Assembly: GCA_003558065.1 (NCBI GenBank) | Contig: PWMU01000118.1 | Coordinates: 1 to 52,133, forward strand | Reading direction: 5' to 3' | Length of the DNA: 52,133 nt | Origin: Opitutia bacterium | GTDB taxonomy: Bacteria; Verrucomicrobiota; Verrucomicrobiia; Opitutales; T3Sed10-336 | In this document: positions 44,242-52,133 of the stretch, piece by piece | How the letters are laid out: each line of letters begins with the position of its first letter | Position numbering within the stretch: the first letter of the stretch is position 1 | Made by a program: the position numbers and the translations under genes | The notes under the pieces: model-generated | Databases searched by the model: none | The model's input: only the letters and a program-made list of their open reading frames with translations | Told to the model about the DNA's origin: nothing

Positions 44242-46026
44242 TCATAAGCCGCCCCCCCCTCTGTGAGCCAGCTCCCGGCCCGGCCGGGTCGGCTCGATTC
44301 CCAGGTAGGGAATCAGTTCAACCCCGATCCTCCTGAAGCTGGGAGCCGCCACCACCCCTCCGTAGGACGGACCGGCGGAGGTCGGTTCGTCGACGATAAC
44401 GGTAATGACCACCTTCGGGTTGGAAGCCGGAAAATACCCTGAAAACGAAGCCACATGGTGCTGGCGGGAATACCGGCCATCGACGATCTTCTGGGTGGTG
44501 CCGGTTTTTCCGGCGACCTCATAGCCGGGAATCTCGCCCTGCGGCGCGGTTCCTCCCGGCGCAACGGCGCGCACGAGCAGACGCGACACCCTTTCCGCGG
44601 TGCGCTCGGAAACCGCCCGGCGGCGCGCCTGGGGAGTGAATTCAAAGACGGTCTCGTCACGCTCGTTGAATGCACGCCGGATAATCCGCGGCTCCATGAG
44701 CATGCCTTCGTTGGCCAGCGCTCCCATCGCGTAATGAATCTGCAGGGGGGTGGCACTCAGGGCATGCCCCATCGGCAGGCGTGTGATCGTGAGGCCGTCC
44801 CAGTTGCCGACTGAATGAAGGGTCCCCGAACGCTCTCCAATGAGCGGAAAACCGGTTCGTTCGCCGAACCCGAAGGCTCGTGAGTAGTCATACAGGCGCC
44901 GTTCGCCGAGCAGCAACCCCATGTAGGCAACACCGCGATTGCTCGATTGCCTGACGATCTCCTCGACGGTCACCTCACCCATCTCGCGGTGATCCCGCGG
45001 AAGGCTCACGCGCCGCCCCCTGTACTTGACCACGGAAACACCGGCATCAAAGACCTGATCCTCCTCTATCAGATTCTCGTTGAAAGCTGCTGCGACGGGA
45101 ACGATCTTGAAGGTCGATCCCGGTTCGAGGACATCGGTGACCGCGAGGTTTCTCTGGTGGGCAATGTCCGCGACATTGTAGTGATTGAGATCGAACGTCG
45201 GGTAGTTGCCAAGCCCCAGCAGATGCCCGGTATCCGGTTCGCTCACAATGATAGTGGCGCCCTTGGGAGAAAACTCGTCGACGATGCGCCCCAACTCCTC
45301 CTCGATCACGTGCTGAACCATGCTGTCCAGGGTCAATTCGATATTCAATCCGTCCGTCGCGGGCACCTCGCGGGTCCGAAACTGCATCAGTTCGCGACGG
45401 CGGCCGTCCCGTTCTGACTCCATCCAGCCGTCTTCGCCCCGCAGGTAAAAATCCATCGCGTGTTCGACCCCGATGGTCCCCCGCCCTTCCCGGTTGGCGT
45501 AACCAACAATGTGGGCGGCCAGCTCACCCGACGGATACACGCGGCGGTACGTCCGGTTTCCGTAAACTCCGCGAATGCCGAGTTCGCGAACCTGTTCGTA
45601 AGTCGGCTCGTCCAGTCCCCGGTGCAGTCTGCGCCACCGCACGAGCCGAACATCTTCGGCGTAGTCCGACTCGCCCGCGGCGGTGCGGGTCCTCATCCTG
45701 TGTTCCAGCTCCTCGAGCGGCACGTCGATCAGGGCCGCCAGTTCCGGCCATTTATCCCGGTCTTCATCGCGGATGACCTGGGGATCGACACCGAGTTCGA
45801 CATAGGTCCGGTTGGTCGCGAGCAGGTTGCCCCGGCGATCCACGATGCCGCCCCGCTTCGCCTCATGCACAATCACCTGTTTGCGATTGCTTTCGGCAAT
45901 GAGGGCCAGCGGTTCCCGCTCGAGTACCTGCAGGTGGTACAGACGCACCCCAATCCCCGAAAATCCCGCCAGAACGACCAGGCAGAGTAATCCGAGACGA
46001 AACGATGATGCGAAGGCGGGGGTCAT
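44242..46026 (-). CDS. ftsI: Septal peptidoglycan transpeptidase FtsI (PBP3)
   Basis: A 594-residue class B penicillin-binding protein. A membrane anchor spans residues 9-30, the dimerisation/pedestal domain about 55-215, and the transpeptidase about 225-575. Catalytic motifs are STFK (304-307), SSN (361-363) and KTG (507-509). No PASTA domains follow. It overlaps ftsL upstream by ATGA and ends at an ATGA with an upstream murE ATG. It crosslinks septal peptidoglycan and works with FtsW. Confidence 0.96.
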   Translation of the reverse strand: MTPAFASSFRLGLLCLVVLAGFSGIGVRLYHLQVLEREPLALIAESNRKQVIVHEAKRGGIVDRRGNLLATNRTYVELGVDPQVIRDEDRDKWPELAALIDVPLEELEHRMRTRTAAGESDYAEDVRLVRWRRLHRGLDEPTYEQVRELGIRGVYGNRTYRRVYPSGELAAHIVGYANREGRGTIGVEHAMDFYLRGEDGWMESERDGRRRELMQFRTREVPATDGLNIELTLDSMVQHVIEEELGRIVDEFSPKGATIIVSEPDTGHLLGLGNYPTFDLNHYNVADIAHQRNLAVTDVLEPGSTFKIVPVAAAFNENLIEEDQVFDAGVSVVKYRGRRVSLPRDHREMGEVTVEEIVRQSSNRGVAYMGLLLGERRLYDYSRAFGFGERTGFPLIGERSGTLHSVGNWDGLTITRLPMGHALSATPLQIHYAMGALANEGMLMEPRIIRRAFNERDETVFEFTPQARRRAVSERTAERVSRLLVRAVAPGGTAPQGEIPGYEVAGKTGTTQKIVDGRYSRQHHVASFSGYFPASNPKVVITVIVDEPTSAGPSYGGVVAAPSFRRIGVELIPYLGIEPTRPGRELAHRGGGGL

Positions 46027-46418
46027 CGATGACTGCTTCCGGAATCCCGGCGGTAGACCAGGGCGCCCGAGGAATCGCTCCCGTTGGAGTCACTGCGATC
46101 AGCAAAATAATCCAGATCCCGGGGTTTTCCGAGACGCACGATCTGTTCCTCTTCCGGCCGCTTCAGCTCGAGGTCGAAGCGCCGCATCTGATGCTGCAGG
46201 AAGCTCGGGTTCAGCGACGAGGCGATTTCCGAATTGATCCTTGCCAGGGAACGGTCGACCTCGGCGAGACGGTTTTCCATCTGGCGGGTTTCCGAAGCGG
46301 CCTCCGCGATCAGGTGCCGCATCCAGACCGTGCCCAGTCCGACCGCACCGGCGACAAAGATCATTGCGAACGTCAGACAGATCAGACGATTGGTGTATTC
46401 GACTTTAGGGTTCTTCAT
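46023..46418 (-). CDS. ftsL: FtsL-like septum protein
   Basis: A 131-residue protein with a short cytoplasmic start (MKNPKVEYTNR), one transmembrane helix at about residues 12-32 and a coiled-coil-like stretch at about 38-70 (ETRQMENRLAEVDRSLARINSEI). The tail is polar and Ser/Asp-rich. Primary sequence is weakly conserved in this family, so identification rests on topology, size and position between rsmH and ftsI. It overlaps rsmH by 14 bases and ftsI by ATGA. Confidence 0.82.
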   Translation of the reverse strand: MKNPKVEYTNRLICLTFAMIFVAGAVGLGTVWMRHLIAEAASETRQMENRLAEVDRSLARINSEIASSLNPSFLQHQMRRFDLELKRPEEEQIVRLGKPRDLDYFADRSDSNGSDSSGALVYRRDSGSSHR

Positions 46419-47343
46419 CGGGTGTGAGCTTTTTCAATGCCCGCAACTTCGCCGACCGGCTGCGGGGATTGCGGGAGATTTCCTGATCGGACGGAGTGAT
46501 CGGCCGCCGGGCAAGGGCTCCGGCCCGCCGTGTGCGGAACTGTTGGGGCAACGCATCCCCCGCGTGTTCCGGCTCGCCGCAGAGCCGCCGGAACTGCCGT
46601 TTGACCAGGCGATCCTCCAGTGAATGGAAACTGATGACCGCCAGGATCCCGCCGGGCGCCAGCCGCTCGAACGCCTGAGGGAGCGCCCGGCTGAGCCCTC
46701 CCAGCTCGTCGTTGACGGCGATGCGGATCCCCTGAAAAGTCAGGGTGGCCGGATGGAGCACGGGACCGCTCCGGCGGGACCGGTACACCTTCGCCCCTTC
46801 CACCACGCGGACGAGATCCTCGGTGCTTTCGAGTCCGCCTTCTTCACGGGCCAGGAGGATCGCCTCCACCACCCGCCGCCACTCGCGCTCCTCACCGAAG
46901 TCCCGAACGGCCTCAACGAGTTGCTCCCGGGTCGCGGCGCGCAGCCACTCCGCCGCGGAAGGCCCCTGTTCGGGGTTCATGCGCATATCGAGCGGCCCCC
47001 CTTTCTTGAACGAAAATCCCCGTTCGGGGTCATCCAACTGAAACGAGGACACGCCCAGATCGAACAGGATTCCGTTGTACACCCCTTCCGGGAGCAGCTC
47101 CTCAAGGTTGTCGTAGTTTCCGAGGAAAAACTCGAAGTCCCCCTCGACTTCCCTCTCCAGATCGTCGGCGCGTTCCCGCGCCCCGGGATCCCGGTCAATC
47201 GCATGAAGCGTCGAATCCGGAGCGGTTTCCAGAAGAGCCCTGGCGTGGCCGCCGCCGCCGAACGTCGCGTCGAGGTACCGCCCGCCCCGCCGCGGCGAGA
47301 GCAGACGAAGGGTTTCCTGCAGAAGGACCGGCTGGTGATTCAT
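46405..47343 (-). CDS. rsmH: 16S rRNA (cytosine(1402)-N(4))-methyltransferase RsmH
   Basis: A 312-residue SAM-dependent methyltransferase (MraW) acting on the ribosomal P site. The SAM motif is YLDATFGGGGHARALLE near residue 23, with FDLGVSSFQLDDPERGFSF near residue 93 and VISFHSLEDRLVKRQFR near residue 255. I place the start at 47343 (MNHQPVLLQETL), where the family begins; its ATG overlaps the stop of a 60-residue ORF as ATGA. A longer in-frame reading to 47457 would add 38 non-conserved residues. Confidence 0.95.
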   Translation of the reverse strand: MNHQPVLLQETLRLLSPRRGGRYLDATFGGGGHARALLETAPDSTLHAIDRDPGARERADDLEREVEGDFEFFLGNYDNLEELLPEGVYNGILFDLGVSSFQLDDPERGFSFKKGGPLDMRMNPEQGPSAAEWLRAATREQLVEAVRDFGEEREWRRVVEAILLAREEGGLESTEDLVRVVEGAKVYRSRRSGPVLHPATLTFQGIRIAVNDELGGLSRALPQAFERLAPGGILAVISFHSLEDRLVKRQFRRLCGEPEHAGDALPQQFRTRRAGALARRPITPSDQEISRNPRSRSAKLRALKKLTPDEEP

Positions 47344-47522
47344 TCCCGAAAAGGCTCCGTACAGTACGTGGACCGCGAACGGCCAGGGAAAGGTCCGCAT
47401 CCTACCTTTTCCCGATTGCTGTGTTTCACTGAGTGTGGGTGCTGTCGCTGTTGGCATATTGATGTCCGGTAGGTTGTGCCGCGGGAATAATCCGTCCCGC
47501 CGCTGTTTTCTTTCACTGTCAT
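47340..47522 (-). CDS. Candidate small coupled ORF (60 aa) before rsmH
   Basis: An ORF whose ATG overlaps the preceding 79-residue ORF's stop (TGATG) and whose stop overlaps the rsmH ATG (ATGA). The sequence is polar, with Cys, His, Arg and Ser but no recognisable domain. It may be a coupling leader that delivers ribosomes to rsmH. Coding status is uncertain. Confidence 0.3.
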   Translation of the reverse strand: MTVKENSGGTDYSRGTTYRTSICQQRQHPHSVKHSNREKVGCGPFPGRSRSTYCTEPFRE

Positions 47523-47761
47523 CACCTGAGATACGACCAGAGTCCCCGGAGTCCCCGTTTGGGCCGTGGTGTTTGAAGGTCTCCGGGACAGGCTGAGCGG
47601 GCCGCCGCGGGGAGAGTTCCGGGACGTCTCAGCCGAATACTGTCGACGTAAGACAAACCGCCCCGCCCATTCATCGGGAGGGCGAAATCGCCGTCCGAGA
47701 AGTGCCGGACCGTGCCGCGATTGAGCGTCGAAGAGGAGAATAGCATGCGTGTGAGTTTCAT
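47522..47761 (-). CDS. Candidate small ORF (79 aa) between mraZ and rsmH
   Basis: The ATG at 47761 is preceded by AGGA at a normal distance, in a T-rich gap 75 bases after the mraZ stop. The product starts MKLTRMLFSSSTLNRG and becomes Arg/Pro/Gly rich. No domain is recognised. Together with the 60-residue ORF it fills the 493 bases between mraZ and rsmH (47344-47836), where many bacteria have almost none. It could alternatively be a structured leader RNA. No other feature is seen in this gap. Confidence 0.4.
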   Translation of the reverse strand: MKLTRMLFSSSTLNRGTVRHFSDGDFALPMNGRGGLSYVDSIRLRRPGTLPAAARSACPGDLQTPRPKRGLRGLWSYLR

Positions 47762-47836
47762 CGTGATTCCTGTTTTTTTTGTTTCTGTTGCCTGGAGGGT
47801 CGCGCGCTGTTCTCAAATCCCGGCGCGCGATGCGGC

Positions 47837-48289
47837 CTAAAAGTCGATCCGTTGCATAAGGTCTCCAAAAGCTTCACCGCTGGTTCGCGAATTGAGTTCC
47901 TCCCAGCGCTCAGGACTCCAAATGCCGAACTTGGTCATCGTTCCCACCAGACGGCACTCCTTGGCTATCCCCGCGTGACTGATCAGCTCATCCGCCAATC
48001 CGATTCGGCCCTGCTTGTCGCACCCGAGCGAATGCGCCGACGCGAAAAATTTGTTCATGAAATCCTGGCCGTTTTGGTCGCTGAGCCTCACCTCCATGAC
48101 TTTCTGCTGAAGCCGCTCAATCTCAGGCGGGGGCAGCACCGCAATGTAGCCGGATGGGTGCGGCAGGGCCAGATAGGCATCCTGCTCATCGCCCGCAAAA
48201 CGCCATTTGGACGGAATCGTGAGGCGATTCTTGGCGTCCAGGCTATGCCGGAATGACCCGACATAAAGCGGCTTGGCTGGGTTCGACAT
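47837..48289 (-). CDS. mraZ: Transcriptional regulator MraZ
   Basis: The 150-residue protein has two SpoVT/AbrB-like swapped-hairpin halves. The first includes YVGSFRHSLDAKNRLTIPSKWR (residues 9-30) and the second CDKQGRIGLADELISHAGI near residue 90; the D-x-K-x-R and D-x-x-G-R motifs bind DNA. MraZ represses its own dcw operon by binding TGGGN repeats. Such repeats lie immediately upstream (48312-48367). It is the first gene of the cluster. Confidence 0.96.
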   Translation of the reverse strand: MSNPAKPLYVGSFRHSLDAKNRLTIPSKWRFAGDEQDAYLALPHPSGYIAVLPPPEIERLQQKVMEVRLSDQNGQDFMNKFFASAHSLGCDKQGRIGLADELISHAGIAKECRLVGTMTKFGIWSPERWEELNSRTSGEAFGDLMQRIDF

Positions 48290-48311
48290 CGGTTCTCTTT
48301 ACTGAAAAATT

Positions 48312-48367
48312 CCCCAAAACGCCCCACTTCTCCCCATTTTGCCCCACTAAGTCAAGTATAAACCCCA
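48312..48367 (-). promoter_or_regulatory. MraZ operator: five TGGGG boxes
   Basis: On the minus strand TGGGG occurs at 48312-48316, 48322-48326, 48332-48336 and 48342-48346 at an exact ten-base period, and again at 48363-48367, 21 bases further upstream. MraZ of E. coli and Mycoplasma is known to bind direct TGGGN repeats with this spacing between the promoter and mraZ. The placement just after the probable transcription start fits autorepression. Confidence 0.88.
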
Positions 48368-48383
48368 CTTTTCTCCTTTATAA
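48355..48383 (-). promoter_or_regulatory. Probable mraZ promoter
   Basis: A -10 TATACT (48360-48355) lies 17 bases from TTATAA (48383-48378), a weak -35. A start about seven bases downstream would put four TGGGG boxes in the early transcribed region and the fifth in the promoter spacer. The mraZ ATG follows at about 60 bases. Confidence 0.5.
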
Positions 48384-48538
48384 ATAATAGGTTGGGTTTG
48401 AACGATCAGGCATCGGGGCTCCGGGTGCCCGATTTGGGATCGAGTTGCGGTGCGTAGTCTGCTTTCCTGACACTCCGACAATCTCCTGGAAACTCCCCGG
48501 CCCGGGCCGGTGCCGTTGAATGCTTCAACTTCGAAATC

Positions 48539-49315
48539 ATGCCGCCGTCTCCTCGTGAAAACAAGCTCCGCCTGGACGAACTCCTGGTAAGCCGGGGCCT
48601 CTCCCCGAGCCGATCGCAGGCGCGGGCCCTCATCATGGCCGGAAAGGTCCGCCGCGGCGACGAGGTCCTGGACAAACCGGGAAAAACCTACCCCGAAAGC
48701 ACGGCCCTGAGCCTTGCAACCCCGCCGCGATTCGTGGGCCGGGGCGGGGAAAAACTCGAACACTTCCTGGAAACCTTTCCCCTTGAGGTCGAAGGAAAGC
48801 GGATCCTGGATATCGGCGCTTCCACCGGCGGATTCACCGACTGCGTCCTTCAGCGGGGCGCGACCGCCGTCACCTGCGTCGATGTCGGTCACGGACAACT
48901 CCATGCGAAGCTTCGCGGAGATCCCCGCGTCACCAACCTGGAAAAACTCAACGCCCGGCACCTGACCGCGGAGATGCTGCCGGAGCCGGCCTACGACGGC
49001 GTGGTGATGGACCTGTCCTTCATCTCGCTCCGGCGCGTGCTCCCGCCGGCCTGGAACTTACTGACAACGGGCGGGTGGCTCGTGGCTCTGGTCAAACCCC
49101 AGTTCGAGGCAACCCGCCGGGAGGCCGCCCGCTGGGGAGGGGTGATCAAGGATCCGGTCGTCCAGGAGCGGGTGCTGGACGAGATCGTCGCCTTCGCCCT
49201 CGAAACCCTCCCGGGCGCCACCCTGATCGGCACGGTCGACTCCCCCCTCCGCGGCGCCGACGGCAACCGCGAATTCCTGGCCGGATTCAACCGGGCGGCA
49301 GGCCCATTGGATTAA
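48539..49315 (+). CDS. tlyA: TlyA-family rRNA (cytidine-2'-O)-methyltransferase
   Basis: A 258-residue protein with an N-terminal S4 RNA-binding domain ([23 protein letters not shown], about 10-70) and a FtsJ-like methyltransferase domain. The SAM motif is [20 protein letters not shown] near residue 88, with [18 protein letters not shown] near residue 157 and ALVKPQFEA near residue 187, which together match TlyA/hemolysin A proteins. It shares a TTAA with the stop of the convergent cupredoxin gene. There is no Shine-Dalgarno before the ATG. Confidence 0.95.
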   Translation: MPPSPRENKLRLDELLVSRGLSPSRSQARALIMAGKVRRGDEVLDKPGKTYPESTALSLATPPRFVGRGGEKLEHFLETFPLEVEGKRILDIGASTGGFTDCVLQRGATAVTCVDVGHGQLHAKLRGDPRVTNLEKLNARHLTAEMLPEPAYDGVVMDLSFISLRRVLPPAWNLLTTGGWLVALVKPQFEATRREAARWGGVIKDPVVQERVLDEIVAFALETLPGATLIGTVDSPLRGADGNREFLAGFNRAAGPLD

Positions 49316-49995
49316 CCGTCCGCATCCGGATCGTCCGCCCCGGCATCGGTCTCGTCAGCTTCGCCGGTCTTCGCCTCATCCTCCGTTTCCTCTTCCTCGT
49401 CGGTTTCTTCCGGATCGGGATCCCCGGGCTCCTCGCCAGCTTCCTCAGGCTCGCCCCGAACGGTCATCACCCCGACCATGCCGGCGGCGGTGTGCCCGGG
49501 AAACGAACATACATAATCGTACTCGCCGGCGATTTCCGGAGCGGTGAAGGTAAGCTCCTCCTTCTCTCCGGGACCGAGAATACCCGTGGCCGCGATCACT
49601 TCGTCCTCGCGGCCGGGAGGAATGTAGGCGTTGCCGGCATGAGGGATCGCGTCGTTCGAGAACGCGTTCTTGTCCGTCCCCATCACCAGAAGGACAAAAT
49701 TGTGGCCCATCGACTCCTTGGGCATGCTCCCGACATTCTCCAGAATCACAGTAACTTCCTCGCCCGGATCCACCTCAAACGTTGTCCGGCCGAATCGCAT
49801 ATTGTCGTCGGCCGTGATTTCGATCGCGGCCGATTCCCCGTCTTCCTCGGCTTCGGTTTCCGCCGCTTCGGCCTCCTCCTCATCATCAACCGGAACCCCC
49901 GGACCGGCGGTCTCCTGGGGCGAACAGGCGACCAGAATAAAGGCTGCCGCCAAGGAGGCGAGCCAACGAAATCCCCAAAAGCATAACTTTCTCAT
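49312..49995 (-). CDS. Lipoprotein cupredoxin, azurin/auracyanin-like, with acidic tails
   Basis: The 227-residue product has a lipoprotein leader ending FILVAC (Cys24). An acidic linker (about 36-56) leads to a cupredoxin domain of about residues 58-180. Type 1 copper ligands are His98 (MGHNFVLL), Cys163, His168 and Met173 in [11 protein letters not shown]; the Cys-x4-His-x4-Met spacing recalls auracyanin more than azurin. The final 45 residues are again dominated by Glu and Asp. It lies divergently beside the cytochrome oxidase operon and probably carries electrons to it. I start at 49995 from the leader. Confidence 0.9.
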   Translation of the reverse strand: MRKLCFWGFRWLASLAAAFILVACSPQETAGPGVPVDDEEEAEAAETEAEEDGESAAIEITADDNMRFGRTTFEVDPGEEVTVILENVGSMPKESMGHNFVLLVMGTDKNAFSNDAIPHAGNAYIPPGREDEVIAATGILGPGEKEELTFTAPEIAGEYDYVCSFPGHTAAGMVGVMTVRGEPEEAGEEPGDPDPEETDEEEETEDEAKTGEADETDAGADDPDADG

Positions 49996-50223
49996 GACGG
50001 GAAAACCCTGGACCCAACCGCCCCGAAACGCAAACACTCTCAAGGTCTCCCCTCCCGTCCGCGAAAGCATCTAATAAAGGGTGCGACGGATTCTAATAAA
50101 TGGGCCGTCGAAGGATCGTCGCTCGAAATTGCAGCTCATTGGACAAATTTAGCATTGCCTTTCTTTTCGGCCTTCTCGCAAATCGGTTCCTTTCGCGAGA
50201 AAACTCTCTCTTTTTCAGCGACC

Positions 50224-51300
50224 ATGTTTTCTGTGTTTTCGACATTGCGCAACCTTTGTTGGCTTCCGGCCCTCCTCTTGTTTGCTCTGCTCGTATCGGG
50301 CTGCGGGCAAATGGACGATCCCATGTCGTGGTTCCGGGACGCCAACCAGTCCACGTTCGACGTCAAGGGACCGGTCGCCGAGCAGCAGCTCCATCTGTTT
50401 TACATCACCGTCTGGGTGACTCTGTTCATCTTCATCGCGGTCGGAGGTGTTCTGGCCTACGCCACGTTCCGTTTCCGGCAGCGTTCGGGCGATTCGGAAA
50501 AACCGCCCCCCGCCCAGACGCACGGCCATCCTCTGATTGAGATCGGCCTGATCGCCGCCGCCGTCTTTCTTCTGGTGATTATTGCCGTCCCGACCGTGCG
50601 CGCGATCTACGACATCTACGAGCTTCCGGAAGACGATGACATGCTCGTCATCGACGTAATCGCCTACCAGTGGTGGTGGGCTTTTGAATACCCGGACAAG
50701 GATGTGACGACCGCGAACGAATTCGCGATCCCGGTCGGTCGAAAGGTGAAGTTCAATCTGCGCACCTTCGACGTCATTCACAGCTTCTGGGTGCCGAAGC
50801 TGGGAGGCAAGATCGATATGATCCCGAACCGGGACAACTGGATGTGGCTGCAGGCGGACGAGCCCGGGCAGTACTGGGGTCAATGCGCCGAATTCTGCGG
50901 AGAATCCCATGCCAACATGAAATTCCGGGTCTTCGCCTACGAGGAGGACGAATTCCAGGACTGGATCGAGCACCAGAGGTCCGAGGCCGCGGATCCGCCC
51001 GAAGAGGAGCAGATGGTCGTCGAAGGCAAAGAGCTCTTCCGCTCGCGCGGCTGCGTGGCCTGCCATACCATCCGGGGCCACGACGCCGCGGGACTCGCCG
51101 GTCCGGACCTCACCCATTTCGGAAGCCGCAGGACATTGGGGGCCGCCATGGCCGACAACACGGAAGAGAACCTGTTCGAGTGGCTGCGGGATCCCGACGG
51201 ATTCAAACCGGGGAACCTCATGGCCCTGGACACTCAGGTGCAGAATCTGACCGACGAAGAGATCGATGCCCTGGTTGCCTACCTGAAATCCTTGAACTAG
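50224..51300 (+). CDS. coxB: Cytochrome c oxidase subunit II with fused cytochrome c (caa3 type)
   Basis: A 358-residue protein starting with a lipoprotein leader ending LLVSGC (Cys27). Two transmembrane helices (about 58-82 and 112-135) precede the CuA domain, where QWWWAFEYPDKD, DVIHSFWVPKLGGKIDM and CAEFCGESHANM supply the copper ligands. A C-terminal cytochrome c domain follows with CVACH near residue 280 and an axial Met in PGNLM. This fusion marks caa3-type oxidases. ATG 50224 gives the right leader. The 228-base gap to the cupredoxin start holds two copies of TCTAATAAA at 50070 and 50092. Confidence 0.96.
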   Translation: MFSVFSTLRNLCWLPALLLFALLVSGCGQMDDPMSWFRDANQSTFDVKGPVAEQQLHLFYITVWVTLFIFIAVGGVLAYATFRFRQRSGDSEKPPPAQTHGHPLIEIGLIAAAVFLLVIIAVPTVRAIYDIYELPEDDDMLVIDVIAYQWWWAFEYPDKDVTTANEFAIPVGRKVKFNLRTFDVIHSFWVPKLGGKIDMIPNRDNWMWLQADEPGQYWGQCAEFCGESHANMKFRVFAYEEDEFQDWIEHQRSEAADPPEEEQMVVEGKELFRSRGCVACHTIRGHDAAGLAGPDLTHFGSRRTLGAAMADNTEENLFEWLRDPDGFKPGNLMALDTQVQNLTDEEIDALVAYLKSLN

Positions 51301-51309
51301 AAGACGCCC

Positions 51310-52133
51310 ATGCCGCACGAAGGAATTCGCACCGACTTGATCACCGCGGAGGAGGAAACGAAGCCTTCCTCCGGATTCGCCCGAGTATTCAGCCGCCCTA
51401 CCGCCACCACCGGCGTGATCGGCTGGCTGACCACGGTCGACCACAAGAAGATCGGCATCATGTACGGGCTCGCCGCTCTCTTTTTTCTGATCGTGGGCGG
51501 AGTCGAAGCGCTGCTCATCCGGCTCCAGCTGGCCGTGCCCAACAGCGACTTCATCTCGGCACAGCTCTACAACGAGCTCTTTACCATGCACGGCACGACG
51601 ATGATCTTTCTCGCCGTCATGCCGCTGGGCGCCGCATTCTTCAATTACATCATCCCCCTCCAGATCGGCGCGCGGGACGTCGCCTTTCCCCGCTTGAATG
51701 CCTTCAGCCTCTGGACCTTCATTGCCGGCGGGATTTTCATCAACACGGGATGGTTCCTCAACCTCCTGCCGGCGATCGACCAGGCCGTCCCGAAAATCGG
51801 CTGGTTCGGCTACGCGAACCTGACTTCGGCGGAGTTCTCCGGGGTCGGCACCGACTTCTGGGTCTTCGGTCTCCAGATCCTCGGAATCGCCTCGATCGTC
51901 GCGGCCCTGAACTTCATTGTCACGATCATCAACATGCGCGCTCCCGGCATGACCATGATGCGCCTGCCGGTCTTCACCTGGATGGTGCTGGTGACTTCGT
52001 TCCTGATCATCCTCGCCTTTCCCGCCATAACCATCGCCCTCGCCTGCCTCATGATGGACCGCATGTTCGGCACCGGCTTCTTTGAACCGGTTTTCGGCGG
52101 CCAACCCATCCTCTGGCAGCACCTGTTCTGGAT
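51310..52133 (+). CDS. coxA: Cytochrome c oxidase subunit I, 3' end outside window
   Basis: The reading frame is open from ATG 51310, nine bases after the coxB stop, to the window end, giving the first 274 or so residues of the heme-copper oxidase. After a polar start come WLTTVDHKKIGIMYGL, YNELFTMHGTTMIFL (His ligand of low-spin heme a) and FNYIIPLQIGARDVAFPRLNAFSLW, all typical of subunit I. The CuB and heme a3 ligands lie beyond the window. It should pair with coxB as a caa3 oxidase. Confidence 0.95.
   Translation, partial: MPHEGIRTDLITAEEETKPSSGFARVFSRPTATTGVIGWLTTVDHKKIGIMYGLAALFFLIVGGVEALLIRLQLAVPNSDFISAQLYNELFTMHGTTMIFLAVMPLGAAFFNYIIPLQIGARDVAFPRLNAFSLWTFIAGGIFINTGWFLNLLPAIDQAVPKIGWFGYANLTSAEFSGVGTDFWVFGLQILGIASIVAALNFIVTIINMRAPGMTMMRLPVFTWMVLVTSFLIILAFPAITIALACLMMDRMFGTGFFEPVFGGQPILWQHLFW

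Noticed and set aside
47340-47816. 158-codon reading of the mraZ-rsmH gap as one gene
   Set aside because: The reading crosses the better supported 79-codon ORF in another frame; only its last 60 codons, beginning at a coupled ATG, are retained as a candidate.

Overview
This window reads as a GC-rich chromosomal segment of a Verrucomicrobiota bacterium, most likely class Opitutia (Opitutae). That placement is an inference. It rests on an almost complete division and cell wall (dcw) cluster with a divergent FtsZ, a LysM protein inside that cluster, several exported Gfo/Idh/MocA oxidoreductases (two with twin-arginine leaders), and an enrichment of sulfatase, heparinase-like and rhamnosidase genes. 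I found no rRNA, tRNA, CRISPR array, insertion sequence or phage module.

Bases 1-20925 are a carbohydrate-oriented region. It holds a secreted 921-residue protein with a probable alpha-helical toroid, a heparinase II/III-like protein, an aldo/keto reductase, a VOC-fold protein, an Mpv17-like membrane protein, an unassigned 257-residue protein behind a clear promoter, and a leaderless sulfatase. A DUF2103-like protein abuts a secreted 899-residue protein. A soluble hybrid histidine kinase, a secreted GH78 alpha-L-rhamnosidase, a DUF6807 (PmoA-like) protein and a Tat-exported Gfo/Idh protein follow. Together they suggest attack on a sulfated polysaccharide containing rhamnose and uronic acid, but the substrate is not proven by sequence.

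Bases 20948-31004 are mixed. A minus-strand run holds an RtcB RNA ligase, a NYN-LOTUS RNA-binding/nuclease protein and a tandem universal stress protein. Another minus-strand run holds a LytM/M23 peptidase, two TIM-barrel sugar isomerases flanking a lipoprotein thioredoxin, and a GH19-like enzyme. Two more exported Gfo/Idh proteins lie on the plus strand.

Bases 31022-48383 are the minus-strand dcw cluster in the order mraZ, two small ORFs, rsmH, ftsL, ftsI, murE, murF, mraY, lysM-protein, ftsW, murG, murB, ddl, ftsQ, ftsA, ftsZ. Many junctions are translationally coupled (ATGA or TGATG). murD and murC are absent from their usual places. The MurE homologue has lost the residues that normally form the ligase centre in the middle domain, although it keeps the diaminopimelate-recognition motif. 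Five TGGGG boxes, four of them at an exact 10-base period, lie between the probable promoter and mraZ and look like the MraZ autoregulatory operator.

Bases 48539-52133 hold a TlyA-type rRNA methyltransferase, an azurin/auracyanin-like lipoprotein with strongly acidic tails, and the start of a caa3-type cytochrome oxidase operon (coxB with fused cytochrome c, then coxA, which runs off the window).

A small family of palindromes with a GCTTCG loop occurs four times in the left 30 kb, always at 3' ends of genes.
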